Source: Dyella sp. C9 (GTDB taxonomy: Bacteria; Pseudomonadota; Gammaproteobacteria; Xanthomonadales; Rhodanobacteraceae). Taken from it: DNA of 64,000 nucleotides. Under the pieces are notes generated by a model. It was given only the letters and a program-made list of their open reading frames with translations, was not told where the DNA came from and did not search any database. The DNA is taken from assembly GCF_003332825.1 (NCBI RefSeq), contig NZ_QIRF01000013.1:1-64000 (forward strand). Direction: 5' to 3'. Below are positions 54,177 to 63,779 of the stretch, one piece after another. How positions within the stretch are numbered: the first letter of the stretch is position 1; each line of letters opens with the position of its first letter. A program made the translations under genes and the position numbers.

Positions 54177-57100
54177 ATGAAACTCGCCCAATATTTCGTG
54201 GACAGGCCGATCCTGGCCGGTGTCCTCTCCGTACTGATCCTGATCGCGGGCAGCATCGCGCTGTTCAAGCTGCCGATCAGCGAATACCCCGAAGTGGTGC
54301 CGCCCACCGTGGTGGTGCGCGCCAGCTATCCCGGCGCCAACCCCAAGGTGATCGCCGAAACCGTCGCCACGCCGCTGGAAGAACAGATCAACGGCGTGGA
54401 AGGCATGCTGTACACCAGCTCGCAGTCCACCAGCGACGGTGCGATGACGCTCACCGTCACCTTCGCGCTGGGCACGGACCTCGACAACGCGCAGGTGCAG
54501 GTGCAGAACCGCGTGTCGCAGGCGCTGCCGCGCTTGCCCGAGGAAGTGCAGCGCCTGGGTGTCACCACCCAGAAGAGCTCGCCCGACCTCACCATGGTGG
54601 TGCACCTGATCTCGCCGGATAAGCGCTACGACATGCTCTACCTGTCGAACTACGCGCGCCTGCACATCAAGGACCAGCTGGCCCGCCTCGACGGCGTCGG
54701 CGACGTGCAGATCTTCGGCGCCGGCGAATACAGCATGCGCGTGTGGCTGGACCCCAATCGCCTCGCCTCGCGCCAGCTCACCACCGGCGACGTGGTGCAC
54801 GCGATCCAGGAACAGAACGTGGCCGTCGCGGCCGGTGCGCTGAATGCGCCGCCGGGACCGAACACCGCTGCCTTCCAGCTCAACATCAACACGCAGGGCC
54901 GCCTGATCACCGAGGAGGACTTCCTCAACATCATCGTGCGCAAGGACGCCGACGGCGCCGTCACCCACCTGCGCGATGTCGCCCGCGTGGAACTGGGTTC
55001 CAACAACTACGCGCTGCGCAGCCTGCTCAACAACCAGCCGGCGGTGGCGCTGCCGATCTTCCAGCGCCCGGGTTCCAACGCCATCCAGATCTCCGACGAA
55101 GTCCGCGCGCTGATGGCGGACCTGAAGAAGGATTTCCCGCAGGGCGTGGACTACCAGATCGTCTATGACCCCACCATCTTCGTGCGCGGCTCGATCGAGG
55201 CGGTGGTGCATACGCTGTTCGAGGCGATCGCCCTGGTGGTGCTGGTGGTGATCCTGTTCCTGCAGACCTGGCGTGCCTCGATCATTCCGCTGGTGGCCGT
55301 GCCGGTGTCGCTGATCGGCACCTTCGCGGTGATGTTGCTGGCGGGCTTCTCGCTCAACGCGCTGTCGCTGTTCGGCCTGGTGCTGGCCATCGGCATCGTG
55401 GTCGACGACGCCATCGTGGTGGTGGAAAACGTCGAGCGCCATATCGAGCATGGCCTCTCGCCCAAGGAAGCCACGCGCAAGGCGATGAACGAGGTGACCG
55501 GGCCGATCGTGGCCACGGCGCTGGTGCTGTGCGCGGTGTTCGTGCCGGCCGCCTTCATCAGTGGCCTCACTGGCCAGTTCTATCGCCAGTTCGCGCTGAC
55601 CATCGCCATCTCCACGGTGATCTCGGCGTTCAACTCGCTGACCCTGAGCCCGGCGCTCTCGGCCCTGCTGCTGCAGGAACATGGCGCGCCGAAGGACAAG
55701 CTCAGCATCGCCATCGAGCGTGGCTTCGGCTGGCTGTTCCGTCCGTTCAACCGCCTGTTCGTGCGCAGCGCCAATCGTTACGTCGGCGGCGTGCAGCGCA
55801 TCCTGCGCCAGGGCTCCATCGCGCTGATCATTTACGGCGGACTGGTGCTGCTGGGCATGTTCGGTTTCGTGCACGTACCCACCGGCTTCGTGCCGGCGCA
55901 GGACAAGCAGTACCTGGTGTCGTTCGCCCAGCTGCCCGATGCGGCCTCGCTGGACCGTTCGGAAGACGTGATCCGTCGCATGAGCGATATCGCGCTCAAG
56001 CAGCCGGGCGTGGAAAGCGCCGTGGCCTTCCCCGGCCTGTCCATCAACGGCTTCACCAACAGCACCAACTCCGGCATCGTGTTCGTGACGCTCAAGCCGT
56101 TCGAGGAGCGTCGTGATGCCTCGCTTTCGGCCGCGGCCATCACCGCAGCACTGAACCAGAAGTATGCGGCGATCCAGGACGCCTATATCGCGGTGTTCCC
56201 GCCGCCGCCCGTGATGGGCCTGGGCACCATCGGCGGCTTCCGCATGCAGATCGAGGACCGTTCCGACGCCGGCTTCGAGGAGTTGTACAAGCAGACGCAG
56301 AACCTGATCGGCGCCAGCATGAAGGTGCCCGAGCTGGCCGGGCTGTTCTCCAGCTACCAGGTGAGCGTGCCGCAGGTGGATGCGGACGTGGATCGCGAGA
56401 AGGCCAAGGCCGAAGGCATCGACCTGTCCGACGTCTACCAGACCATGACGGCCTACCTCGGCTCGCTCTACGTCAACGACTTCAACCGCTTCGGCCGTAC
56501 CTACCAGGTGAACGTGTCCGCCGAGCCCGGCTTCCGCCATGAGCCCGAGGACATCCTGCAACTGAAGACGCGCAGCGCCACCGGCGAGATGGTGCCGCTG
56601 GGTTCCTTCCTCACCGTGCGCCAGGGCGTGGGCCCGGATCGCGTGCAGCACTACAACGGCTACCCGACCGCCGAGATCAACGGTGGCCCGGCGCCGGGCT
56701 TCAGCAGCGGCCAGGCACAGGCAGCGATCGAGAAGCTCGCGCGCGACAACCTGCCCAACGGCATGTCGTTCGAATGGACCGAGCTGACCTACCAGCAGAT
56801 CCTCGCCGGCAATACCGCGGTGCTGGTGTTCCCCTTGTGCGTGCTGCTGGTGTTCCTGGTGCTGGCTTCGCTGTACGAAAGCCTGCTGCTGCCGCTGGCG
56901 GTGATCCTGATCGTGCCGATGGTGCTGCTGTCCGCCATCACCGGCGTGTGGGTGTCCGGTGGCGACAACAACATCTTCACCCAGATCGGCCTGATCGTTC
57001 TCGTCGGCCTGGCCTGCAAGAACGCCATCCTGATCGTGGAGTTCGCCCGCGAGGCGCAGATCATCGAGGGCATGGACCGCGTGCAGGCCGTGCTGGAAGC

Positions 57101-57377
57101 GGCCCGCCTGCGACTGCGCCCGATCCTGATGACCTCGTTCGCTTTCATCATGGGCGTGGTGCCGCTGGTGACCTCGCACGGCGCGGGTGCGGAGATGCGC
57201 CATGCGATGGGCGTGGCGGTATTCGCCGGCATGCTGGGCGTCACCTTCTTCGGCCTGATCTTCACGCCGCTGTTCTACGTGCTGGTGCGCGGCTGGGGCG
57301 AACGCATGAGCGAACGCCGCCGCGCCCGCAAGGCCGCGCGCCTCGCGCAGGCCGGCAACCTCCTTGAGGAGCATTGA
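54177..57377 (+). CDS. RND efflux transporter (AcrB/HAE1 type)
   Basis: 1066-residue inner-membrane proton-driven drug exporter. Twelve TM helices with two large periplasmic loops expected for the family. Proton relay residues present: the VDDAIVVVENVERH pair (Asp 410-411, AcrB D407/D408) in TM4 and Lys about 948 in GLACKNAILIVEFAREAQ (AcrB K940). ATG at 54177 has AGGA 8 nt upstream. It ends 1 bp before the OMF start codon. Substrate range is unknown; AcrB-type pumps are typically multidrug. Confidence 0.95.
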   Translation: MKLAQYFVDRPILAGVLSVLILIAGSIALFKLPISEYPEVVPPTVVVRASYPGANPKVIAETVATPLEEQINGVEGMLYTSSQSTSDGAMTLTVTFALGTDLDNAQVQVQNRVSQALPRLPEEVQRLGVTTQKSSPDLTMVVHLISPDKRYDMLYLSNYARLHIKDQLARLDGVGDVQIFGAGEYSMRVWLDPNRLASRQLTTGDVVHAIQEQNVAVAAGALNAPPGPNTAAFQLNINTQGRLITEEDFLNIIVRKDADGAVTHLRDVARVELGSNNYALRSLLNNQPAVALPIFQRPGSNAIQISDEVRALMADLKKDFPQGVDYQIVYDPTIFVRGSIEAVVHTLFEAIALVVLVVILFLQTWRASIIPLVAVPVSLIGTFAVMLLAGFSLNALSLFGLVLAIGIVVDDAIVVVENVERHIEHGLSPKEATRKAMNEVTGPIVATALVLCAVFVPAAFISGLTGQFYRQFALTIAISTVISAFNSLTLSPALSALLLQEHGAPKDKLSIAIERGFGWLFRPFNRLFVRSANRYVGGVQRILRQGSIALIIYGGLVLLGMFGFVHVPTGFVPAQDKQYLVSFAQLPDAASLDRSEDVIRRMSDIALKQPGVESAVAFPGLSINGFTNSTNSGIVFVTLKPFEERRDASLSAAAITAALNQKYAAIQDAYIAVFPPPPVMGLGTIGGFRMQIEDRSDAGFEELYKQTQNLIGASMKVPELAGLFSSYQVSVPQVDADVDREKAKAEGIDLSDVYQTMTAYLGSLYVNDFNRFGRTYQVNVSAEPGFRHEPEDILQLKTRSATGEMVPLGSFLTVRQGVGPDRVQHYNGYPTAEINGGPAPGFSSGQAQAAIEKLARDNLPNGMSFEWTELTYQQILAGNTAVLVFPLCVLLVFLVLASLYESLLLPLAVILIVPMVLLSAITGVWVSGGDNNIFTQIGLIVLVGLACKNAILIVEFAREAQIIEGMDRVQAVLEAARLRLRPILMTSFAFIMGVVPLVTSHGAGAEMRHAMGVAVFAGMLGVTFFGLIFTPLFYVLVRGWGERMSERRRARKAARLAQAGNLLEEH

Positions 57378-57378
57378 T

Positions 57379-58971
57379 ATGTCTTTCTTGAAGATCCTCG
57401 CCACCGCACTTCGCCCTCTCCCCGCCGGGGAGAGGGCCGGGGTGAGGGGCCACGCCAGCAATCGCTCCACCTCGAAGCTCGCCCTTTTGAACGTGCTCGC
57501 AAGCACCCGCCCCTCACCCCAACCCTCTCCCCTGAGGGGAGTGGGAGCCAGGAAGCTCAGCGCGCTGGCCGCCGCGATCATGCTCTCCGGCTGCGTCAGC
57601 GTCGGTCCCGATTACCACGCGCCGCAGGACAAGCCGGTGGCCGTGCAGGGCGTCAACGCCGAGCAGGAAACCACCCAGAGTTTCCAGGCCAACTGGTGGA
57701 AGCAGTTCAACGACCCCACGCTGGATGCACTGATCCAGCGTGCCGCCGCCAACAGCCCGGACCTGAAGATCGCCTACGCCCGCCTGCGCGAATCGCGCGC
57801 CTTGCTGGGCGTGGCCAAGTCGCAGCAGATTCCTGACGTGGAAACGGTGGCGAACTACTCGCGTTCCCGCGAACAGCAACCTGGCTTCACCGACCAGCGC
57901 ACCACCATCACCAGCTACCAGGCCGGCTTCGACGCCAGCTGGGAGATCGACCTGTTCGGCGGCATCCGTCGTTCGGTGGAGGCCGCCCGCGCGGATGCGG
58001 GCGCCAGCGAAGCCTCGCTGCAGGACGCACAGGTGACGCTGTTCGCCGAGGTCGCGCGCTACTACTTCGACCTGCGCGGCGTGCAGCTGCGCATCGACGT
58101 GGCCAATCGCGACATCGAGAACCAGCGCGAATCGCTGCGCCTGATCCATGCCCGCGCCGACATCGGCACCGGTTCGGAACAGGATGTGGCCAGCGCCACC
58201 GCGCGACTGAAGTTCGTCGAAGCCCAGCTGCCCACGCTGCAGACGCTGGCCCAGAACGACACCGCCCGCGTCGCCGTGCTGTTGGGCGAACGACCGGGCG
58301 AGCTGGACATCGACCTGTCGCCGCAGGGCTTCAAGCCGATCGACGTGGCACTCGCCATCGGCAACGCCGGTGACGTGCTGCAACGCCGTCCCGACGTGCG
58401 GGTGGCCGAGCGCGAACTCGCCGCCGCCAATGCGCGCATCGGCGTGGCCAAGGCCGACTACTACCCGCACATCTCGCTGGGCGGCTTCATCGGCTTTCTC
58501 GCCGGACGCAGCAACGACTTCGGCGGCGCGCAATCGCGGGCCTGGTCGATCGCGCCGTCGATCACCTGGTCGGGCCTCAACGTGCAACGCGTGCGTTCCA
58601 ACGTGAAGGCCAGCGAGGCCCGTGCCGATGCCGCGCTGGCCAACTACCAGCGCAGCGTGTTGCAGGCGGTGGAGGACGTGGACAACGCCATCGTCGGCTA
58701 CAACCTGCAGCGCGACCGCGTGCTCAAGCTGCAGGACCAGGTGACCAACAGCCGCCGCGCCGCCGACCTCGCACGCATCCGCTACAACGAGGGCGCCGCC
58801 GACTTCCTGCAGCTGCTCGATGCCGAACGCACCCAGCTGGAAGCGGAGGATTCGCTGGCCGATGCGCAGGCATCGATCAACCTGCGCGCGGTGGCGGTGT
58901 ACAAGGCGCTCGGCGGCGGCTGGCAGGCCTGCGCCAGCGAGCGTTGCGACCAGCTGGCCGCAGCCCCATGA
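57379..58971 (+). CDS. Efflux outer-membrane lipoprotein (NodT/OprM type) with repeat-extended signal
   Basis: 530-residue TolC-like channel. Lipobox LSGC gives Cys72, an unusually long 71-residue leader instead of 20-30. The extra part, about residues 12-55, is the in-frame translation of a double hairpin repeat (57414-57545; it reads RPLPAGERAGVRG and PSPQPSPLRG). Without it, the leader would read MSFLKILATAL then RKLSALAAAIMLSGC. Mature protein has the usual duplicated OEP domains (YHAPQDKP..., DLFGGIRRS, QRRPDVRVAERELAAANARIGVAKADYYP). GAGGAG sits 6 nt before the ATG. Last channel gene of the operon; its stop overlaps the SDR ATG. Confidence 0.9.
   Translation: MSFLKILATALRPLPAGERAGVRGHASNRSTSKLALLNVLASTRPSPQPSPLRGVGARKLSALAAAIMLSGCVSVGPDYHAPQDKPVAVQGVNAEQETTQSFQANWWKQFNDPTLDALIQRAAANSPDLKIAYARLRESRALLGVAKSQQIPDVETVANYSRSREQQPGFTDQRTTITSYQAGFDASWEIDLFGGIRRSVEAARADAGASEASLQDAQVTLFAEVARYYFDLRGVQLRIDVANRDIENQRESLRLIHARADIGTGSEQDVASATARLKFVEAQLPTLQTLAQNDTARVAVLLGERPGELDIDLSPQGFKPIDVALAIGNAGDVLQRRPDVRVAERELAAANARIGVAKADYYPHISLGGFIGFLAGRSNDFGGAQSRAWSIAPSITWSGLNVQRVRSNVKASEARADAALANYQRSVLQAVEDVDNAIVGYNLQRDRVLKLQDQVTNSRRAADLARIRYNEGAADFLQLLDAERTQLEAEDSLADAQASINLRAVAVYKALGGGWQACASERCDQLAAAP
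57414..57545. repeat. Double hairpin repeat inside the OMF signal region (family C)
   Basis: Two opposed hairpins, CCCTCTCCCC (57414-57423)/GGGGAGAGGG (57427-57436) and CCCTCTCCCC (57523-57532)/GGGGAGTGGG (57536-57545). They are flanked by an inverted 12-mer GGGGTGAGGGGC (57439-57450) / GCCCCTCACCCC (57509-57520). The same hairpin type is at 12857-12896. The element is in frame with the gene, so it does not abolish translation. Confidence 0.75.
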
Positions 58972-59735
58972 ACGCGGTGGCGACGTTTCCGGGGAGGCCG
59001 CCACGCCGCCGCACCACGGCGCCCGAACCGGAACTGTCGCAGCGCGTGGCGCTGGTCAGCGGCGCCAATCGCGGACTGGGCCTTGAGATCACGCGTCAGC
59101 TCGCCAACCTGGGTGTGACGGTACTGCTGGGCGCACGCAGGCCAGGCGCCGGCGAGAAGGCCGCACGGCTGTTGCGGCGCGACGGCGGCACGGTCATCGC
59201 CGTGCCGCTGGATGTCACCTCCGGCGACGAGGTGCAGGCACTGGCCCGGCGCATCGAGCAGGAGTACGGGCGCCTGGACATCCTGGTCAACAACGCCGGC
59301 GCCTATTTCGACATCGACGACCAGGCCTCGTCGGTCAGCATCGATATCGTGCGCCAGGCACTGGAAACCAATCTGCTCGGCGCCTGGCAATTGAGCGAAG
59401 CGATGCTGCCGCTGATGCAGCGCCACGGCTATGGGCGCATCGTCAATGTCTCCAGCGGTTGCGGCGCGATGGACAGCGAAGGCGCCAGTTGCCCCGCCTA
59501 CCGTGTCTCCAAGGCCGCGCTCAACAGCCACACCCGCATGCTGGCGATGGAACTGCAGGGCAGCGGCATCCTGGTCAACGCGGTATGCCCGGGCTGGGTC
59601 GCCACCGACATGGGCGGCCACGGCGGGCGCCCGATCGCCGAGGGCGCCGCCGGCATCGTCTGGGCCGCCACGCTGCCCTCGCGACCCGGCGTTACAGGGG
59701 GCTTTTTCCGCGATCGGCAGCGCATCGACTGGTGA
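58968..59735 (+). CDS. SDR family oxidoreductase, fourth gene of the RND operon
   Basis: 255 residues, starting with an ATGA overlap with the OMF stop (58968-58971), so translationally coupled to the efflux operon. Classical SDR motifs: ALVSGANRGLG, NNAG, VSSGCG with catalytic Ser, YRVSK with catalytic Tyr/Lys. Carbonyl-reductase-like (LEITRQLANLGVTVLLGARR). The N-terminal 24 residues are Pro/Arg-rich and unique. Perhaps it modifies an efflux substrate or a toxic carbonyl; that is inference from gene order. Ends 24 bp before the convergent phospholipase gene. Confidence 0.88.
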   Translation: MNAVATFPGRPPRRRTTAPEPELSQRVALVSGANRGLGLEITRQLANLGVTVLLGARRPGAGEKAARLLRRDGGTVIAVPLDVTSGDEVQALARRIEQEYGRLDILVNNAGAYFDIDDQASSVSIDIVRQALETNLLGAWQLSEAMLPLMQRHGYGRIVNVSSGCGAMDSEGASCPAYRVSKAALNSHTRMLAMELQGSGILVNAVCPGWVATDMGGHGGRPIAEGAAGIVWAATLPSRPGVTGGFFRDRQRIDW

Positions 59736-59759
59736 GCCCATGCGTCCCCGCGGTGAGGC

Positions 59760-61871
59760 TCAGGCCATCGCCGGGTCGCTGATGCTGGGTCGGCCGGTCT
59801 CGATGCGGCCAGCCATGCGTTGTTCGAAACCAGGCCCCCGGACGGTGAAGTCGTACCAGTGACCCTGCTCCCGCGAAGGCCACAGCTGGCGGAACTCCGT
59901 GGCAGCTGTGATCACCCGCTTCCACGGGCCACCGTCGATGTAGGCGTTGGCGATGATTTCCACCGGAAGCTCGCCTTCGCCAGGCTGGCGTACAGCCAAA
60001 CCGATCGCGCTGTCGTCGTCATGCAACAGTTCAACCTCCACCTCCCCGCGCTCGGCGAGGTGGCCTCTGAATTCGCGGTAGAAGCCCGCCGGACCGTGGA
60101 CCTCCAGGTGATAGCGACCCATGTCTTCACCCGTAGGCTTCCAGTGATCGTCCTCCAGCCAGGCGCCCGCCTCCACTGTGTAGCGACGCGGCAACTGCGC
60201 GGGATGGCGGCGATCGTAGACATGCAACACCGCTCCTTGCTTGCCCGTGTTCTCGAAGGCCAATACAACGGCGCCGTCACGCTGGGCGAGCCGCACATCC
60301 AATGCATACGGCAACGCGCGTGATAGTCGCACGCCCGGTTCCTGGGACAACGGCTGCGGCTCGGCAGGTGGGGCTGCCTTGGGCATCGTCTTGGCATGCA
60401 GCTCGATCAGTGCGTAGTCGCTCATGTCGGGCAATGCATCCCACGGCGTGTTGTTGGGATCGGCAAAGTCGAAGGCGGAGGTGAGATCGCCGCTGATCGA
60501 ACGATGCCAGTCGCTTATTGCCGGAATCTCGATACCGAAGCGCTTCTCCAGAAACATGCCTACGGAGGTGTGATCGAAGACCTGCGAGTTGACCCAGCCC
60601 CCTCGGCTCCACGGTGAGACGACGTACATCGGTACCCTGGGGCCAAGTCCCCACGGGCGAATATTGCCTGCCGCGTGGTCTTGCGGGTGAAGATGCTTGT
60701 CGGTGTCCGCCACGAAATACATGCCGGCGACATCCATGGTCGATTTTCCGGCCAAGCTCCCGTCCGGGTAGACCGACGGCACCGCAGGCGGCGGTACATG
60801 GTCAAAGAAGCCATCGTTCTCGTCGAAACACAGGAAGAACACGGTCTTGCTCCACACCTCCGCATTCGCAGTCAGCGCAGCCAGCACCTGCTCGACGAAG
60901 TTGCCGCCCTGCGCCGCGCTGGACGGCGCCCCGGGATGTTCCGACTTCAACGGTGTGGGCAACACCCAGGATACCGAGGGCAAACGATCGGCCAGCACGT
61001 CGTCCCTGAGATCGTTGACCGAATAGGGCCGCATGCCTTTTTCATAGTATGGCGACCCCGGCTTGGCCTGGCGGAAGCTGGGCGAAGCCAGGGCACCGTG
61101 CATCAGGCCGTTCCAGTTCTCGTTGGGATCCTGGTAGATCTTCCAGCTGACGCCGGCCGACTCGAGCAACTCCGGAATGGTCGGCCACAGGAATGGGTCG
61201 CCCTGGTACTGATAGCCTGGCGAGGGCAACGTGCCGGAGATGGCCGTACGCAGGTTGAGTACCTCGGCCGATCGCTCGTCGGTGTTGATGCCTCGATTGC
61301 GCAGCAACGGGTCGTGGTTGGAGCCGGACCAGAATACGATGCGGTTGGGCCCTGTCGATGCATGCAGCGAACAATGGTAGGCATCGCACAGCGTGAATGC
61401 ATCGGCGAGCGCGTACTGGAACGGTGCTTCCTGTCGCGTGTAGTAGCCCATCGAGGCGTCGGTCTTGTAGCGCGTCCATTCGCTCATGCGCCCTTGATCC
61501 CAGGCGGCCTGGGCGTCGGGGAACGTATGCGGCATCGAGGCCACCAGGGCGGCATTCATTGTAGTGGCGTCCAAATGAAACGGCTGGATCTCCTTCTGCC
61601 CGTTCGACTGGTGCCAGACCGGCTTGCCGGTCACCGTGGGTATCGGAAAGCGATCCTTGAAACCACGCACGCCACGCAGGCTGCCAAAGTAGTGGTCGAA
61701 CGAACGGTTCTCCTGCATGAGAATCACCACATGCTGCACATCGTCGATCGTGCCGGTGCGCACGTGGGCGCCGATGGCCAGCGCCTTGCGAATGCTGGGA
61801 GGCATCGCCGCAAAACCGGCGGTAACGACCGCCATGCCACCCATCATCCTGATGAAGTCACGCCGCTTCAT
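59760..61871 (-). CDS. Phospholipase C, phosphocholine-specific family
   Basis: 703 residues: Tat signal (KRRDFIRMMGG..., twin Arg at 3-4) indicating folded export. Catalytic domain of the PlcH/PlcN acid-phosphatase-like superfamily (VVILMQENRSFDHYFGSLRGVRGF near residue 50, HASTGPNRIVFWSGSNHDP). Two C-terminal DUF756-type domains (about 515-600 and 615-695). Cleaves phosphatidylcholine and sphingomyelin in described members; substrate here not determined. Length matches PlcN/PlcH (about 690-730). Convergent with the SDR; stands alone, next gene 280 bp away. Confidence 0.93.
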   Translation of the reverse strand: MKRRDFIRMMGGMAVVTAGFAAMPPSIRKALAIGAHVRTGTIDDVQHVVILMQENRSFDHYFGSLRGVRGFKDRFPIPTVTGKPVWHQSNGQKEIQPFHLDATTMNAALVASMPHTFPDAQAAWDQGRMSEWTRYKTDASMGYYTRQEAPFQYALADAFTLCDAYHCSLHASTGPNRIVFWSGSNHDPLLRNRGINTDERSAEVLNLRTAISGTLPSPGYQYQGDPFLWPTIPELLESAGVSWKIYQDPNENWNGLMHGALASPSFRQAKPGSPYYEKGMRPYSVNDLRDDVLADRLPSVSWVLPTPLKSEHPGAPSSAAQGGNFVEQVLAALTANAEVWSKTVFFLCFDENDGFFDHVPPPAVPSVYPDGSLAGKSTMDVAGMYFVADTDKHLHPQDHAAGNIRPWGLGPRVPMYVVSPWSRGGWVNSQVFDHTSVGMFLEKRFGIEIPAISDWHRSISGDLTSAFDFADPNNTPWDALPDMSDYALIELHAKTMPKAAPPAEPQPLSQEPGVRLSRALPYALDVRLAQRDGAVVLAFENTGKQGAVLHVYDRRHPAQLPRRYTVEAGAWLEDDHWKPTGEDMGRYHLEVHGPAGFYREFRGHLAERGEVEVELLHDDDSAIGLAVRQPGEGELPVEIIANAYIDGGPWKRVITAATEFRQLWPSREQGHWYDFTVRGPGFEQRMAGRIETGRPSISDPAMA

Positions 61872-62151
61872 GTGCTTTCCGTCGTCGTAGTCGATCCAGC
61901 AACACCACGATCATCGCGCGGTCAATTAACCGTCTTGTGACAACCGGGATTGCGCCTGTAGGACTTACGACGTTTCAGCAACGAAAAGTGGAAGACACCG
62001 GCTATCGCATGTCCGCTCTTTGGACATCCATGCGGCTTAACGGGCGCTTGCTTGCTCGAGGCTTACGACTCAGAGACGGGCGCATCGGATGTCATGCGCC
62101 AGGTGTATCGGTCGGCGTGCGCGTGTGCTGCAGCATGCCGTCCAGCGGGCA

Positions 62152-62613
62152 TTACACGATCGGCTTTCGGTAAACCACGAAGCCGGAAGCTTCGGCGAGG
62201 CTGTCATACAGGCGCATGGCCACGGTATTGCTGTGATGCGTCTGCCAGTAGACGCGTGGTGAGCCTGCCTGCCCTGCACGTTCGTACACGGCCTCGATCA
62301 GCGTCCGCCCAACGCCCATGCCGCGCGCCGCCTCCACCGTGAACAGGTCCTGCAGGTAGCAGTTGTTGCCTATGCTGATGGTGCTGCGGTGGAACAGGTA
62401 ATGGGCAAGCCCAAGCAGTCTGCCGTCGCGTTCCGCTACCAGCGCATGCATCGGTTCTTCGGCGTCCAGGAAGCGTTCCCAGGCAACCCGCGTCACCTGG
62501 TCGGGCAGAGCGGTCGCGCCAGTGCGGCCGTAGAACGCGTTGTAGCCGTCCCACAGCAGCTTCCACTCGTCGAAGTCCGAAGCGCGTACGCCTCTGACTT
62601 CCAGGGCTCTCAT
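62152..62613 (-). CDS. GNAT family N-acetyltransferase
   Basis: 153 residues. Motif A: LFTVEAARGMGVGRTLIEAVYERAG (R/QxxGxG/A), with motif B YWQTHHSNTVAMRLYDSLAEASGFVVY. Resembles eukaryote-like GNATs of the SSAT/thialysine acetyltransferase type (YLQDLFTVEAARGMGVG). Its ATG overlaps the stop of the AI-2E permease gene by one base (TGATG), so both are on one message. Acceptor unknown; a polyamine or amine acceptor is possible by similarity only. Confidence 0.86.
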   Translation of the reverse strand: MRALEVRGVRASDFDEWKLLWDGYNAFYGRTGATALPDQVTRVAWERFLDAEEPMHALVAERDGRLLGLAHYLFHRSTISIGNNCYLQDLFTVEAARGMGVGRTLIEAVYERAGQAGSPRVYWQTHHSNTVAMRLYDSLAEASGFVVYRKPIV

Positions 62614-63779
62614 CAGCGCTGCACCATCAACGCAAACCAGCGCCAGCCGCGCACGCGCTCGGCCACCAGCTTGGCGCTGGTGAGCATCGGCACCGCCAGC
62701 AGCGCTCCGGGAATGCCCCACAGCCAGCCCCAGATCAGCAGCCACAACAGGATCGCGATCGGACTCAGGCGCATGCGATGCCCCTGGATCAGCGGCGTCA
62801 CCACATTGCCCTCGAACGCGGTGATGCCTGCGAAGGTGAGTGCGGGCAGCAGGGCCGAACCCACGTCGTTGAAGTTGAGCAGCCCAACGAAGGCCAGCAC
62901 CGTGGTCGTACTGATGGCTCCGACGTACGGAATGAAGTTCGCCAGCATCGCCACGGTGCCCCACAGCAACGGATCGGGCATGTGGTACAGCCACAGCATG
63001 CCGGCGGTGACTGCGCCAAGACCGAAGTTGATGAGCGTCGCCGTCAGGATGTAGCGCGATACCTCGTACTGGATGCCACGCACGATGGAGACCGCGTGTC
63101 GTCGATGGCCGAACGTGGGCGAAGCCTGCACCAGGCGCCGCAACATCAGGTCGCCATATACCAGGAAGAAGAACACCAGCAGCACAACGGTCAGCACCCC
63201 GGCCAACACCTTGGGCGTGGTCGCCACCACGTCCCATGCCGTGATCGAGATCGACGGCGGCGTGCCCTGCTGCACGCGCGCCTGCCCGGTAAGGCTTTGT
63301 GTCGCGCGATTGGCCGCCTCCAGCGGCTGCATGATGGAGCGCAGCTTCGGCCCGAAACTCCGGATCGCCGTGGGCGCCTCGTGGAACCAACCCAGGGCCG
63401 GCTGCGTCAGCATGCCGATGCCGGTGCTGATGGCGGCAATCAACGCGATCATCAACACGCTGGCACCAAGCCAGCGTGGAATGCCCAGATGCGATCCGCG
63501 CGCCACGATCGGGTTGAGCGCCAGCCCGATGAACGAGGCGAGCACCAGCGGTATGAGCAACTGCTTGGTGATGGTCACCGTGTACAGCAGCGCCAGCGCC
63601 AGGAAGATATTGAGCACGATGCGGATGCTGCGCAGGTTGCGGCGCGCACTCTGCGTTCGTTGCACGCGCATCAACTGAGGCCGTGGCTCACGCGGCGGCA
63701 CCATCGCCTCGACGGGCACCTCCACCTGCGCCACGACGCCTTCGACGCCGGGCGGCTGCGACGATTCGGGTCCACTCAT
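62613..63779 (-). CDS. AI-2E family transporter (PerM/TqsA-type permease)
   Basis: 388 residues with about 8 hydrophobic helices and a short Arg/Gln-rich N-terminal region. Family blocks: LVLASFIGLALNPIV, FFFLVYGDLMLRRL, ANFIPYVGAISTTTVLAFVGL and GNVVTPLIQGHRMRLSPIAILLWLLIWGWLWGIPGALLAVP. Members export autoinducer-2 or act as ion antiporters; most are uncharacterised, so the name does not prove a role in quorum sensing. The ATG overlaps the stop of an upstream gene by 4 bp (ATGA), and the GNAT follows. Confidence 0.92.
   Translation of the reverse strand: MSGPESSQPPGVEGVVAQVEVPVEAMVPPREPRPQLMRVQRTQSARRNLRSIRIVLNIFLALALLYTVTITKQLLIPLVLASFIGLALNPIVARGSHLGIPRWLGASVLMIALIAAISTGIGMLTQPALGWFHEAPTAIRSFGPKLRSIMQPLEAANRATQSLTGQARVQQGTPPSISITAWDVVATTPKVLAGVLTVVLLVFFFLVYGDLMLRRLVQASPTFGHRRHAVSIVRGIQYEVSRYILTATLINFGLGAVTAGMLWLYHMPDPLLWGTVAMLANFIPYVGAISTTTVLAFVGLLNFNDVGSALLPALTFAGITAFEGNVVTPLIQGHRMRLSPIAILLWLLIWGWLWGIPGALLAVPMLTSAKLVAERVRGWRWFALMVQR

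Noticed and set aside
54033..57581. Very long minus-strand frame opposite the RND pump (1182 codons)
   Set aside because: His/Gln/Asp-rich shadow of a GC-rich gene; the plus strand encodes a full AcrB-type protein.
62152..63390. Single minus-strand frame covering GNAT and most of the AI-2E gene
   Set aside because: Only 62152-62613 codes for the GNAT; the rest is out-of-frame reading of the permease gene.
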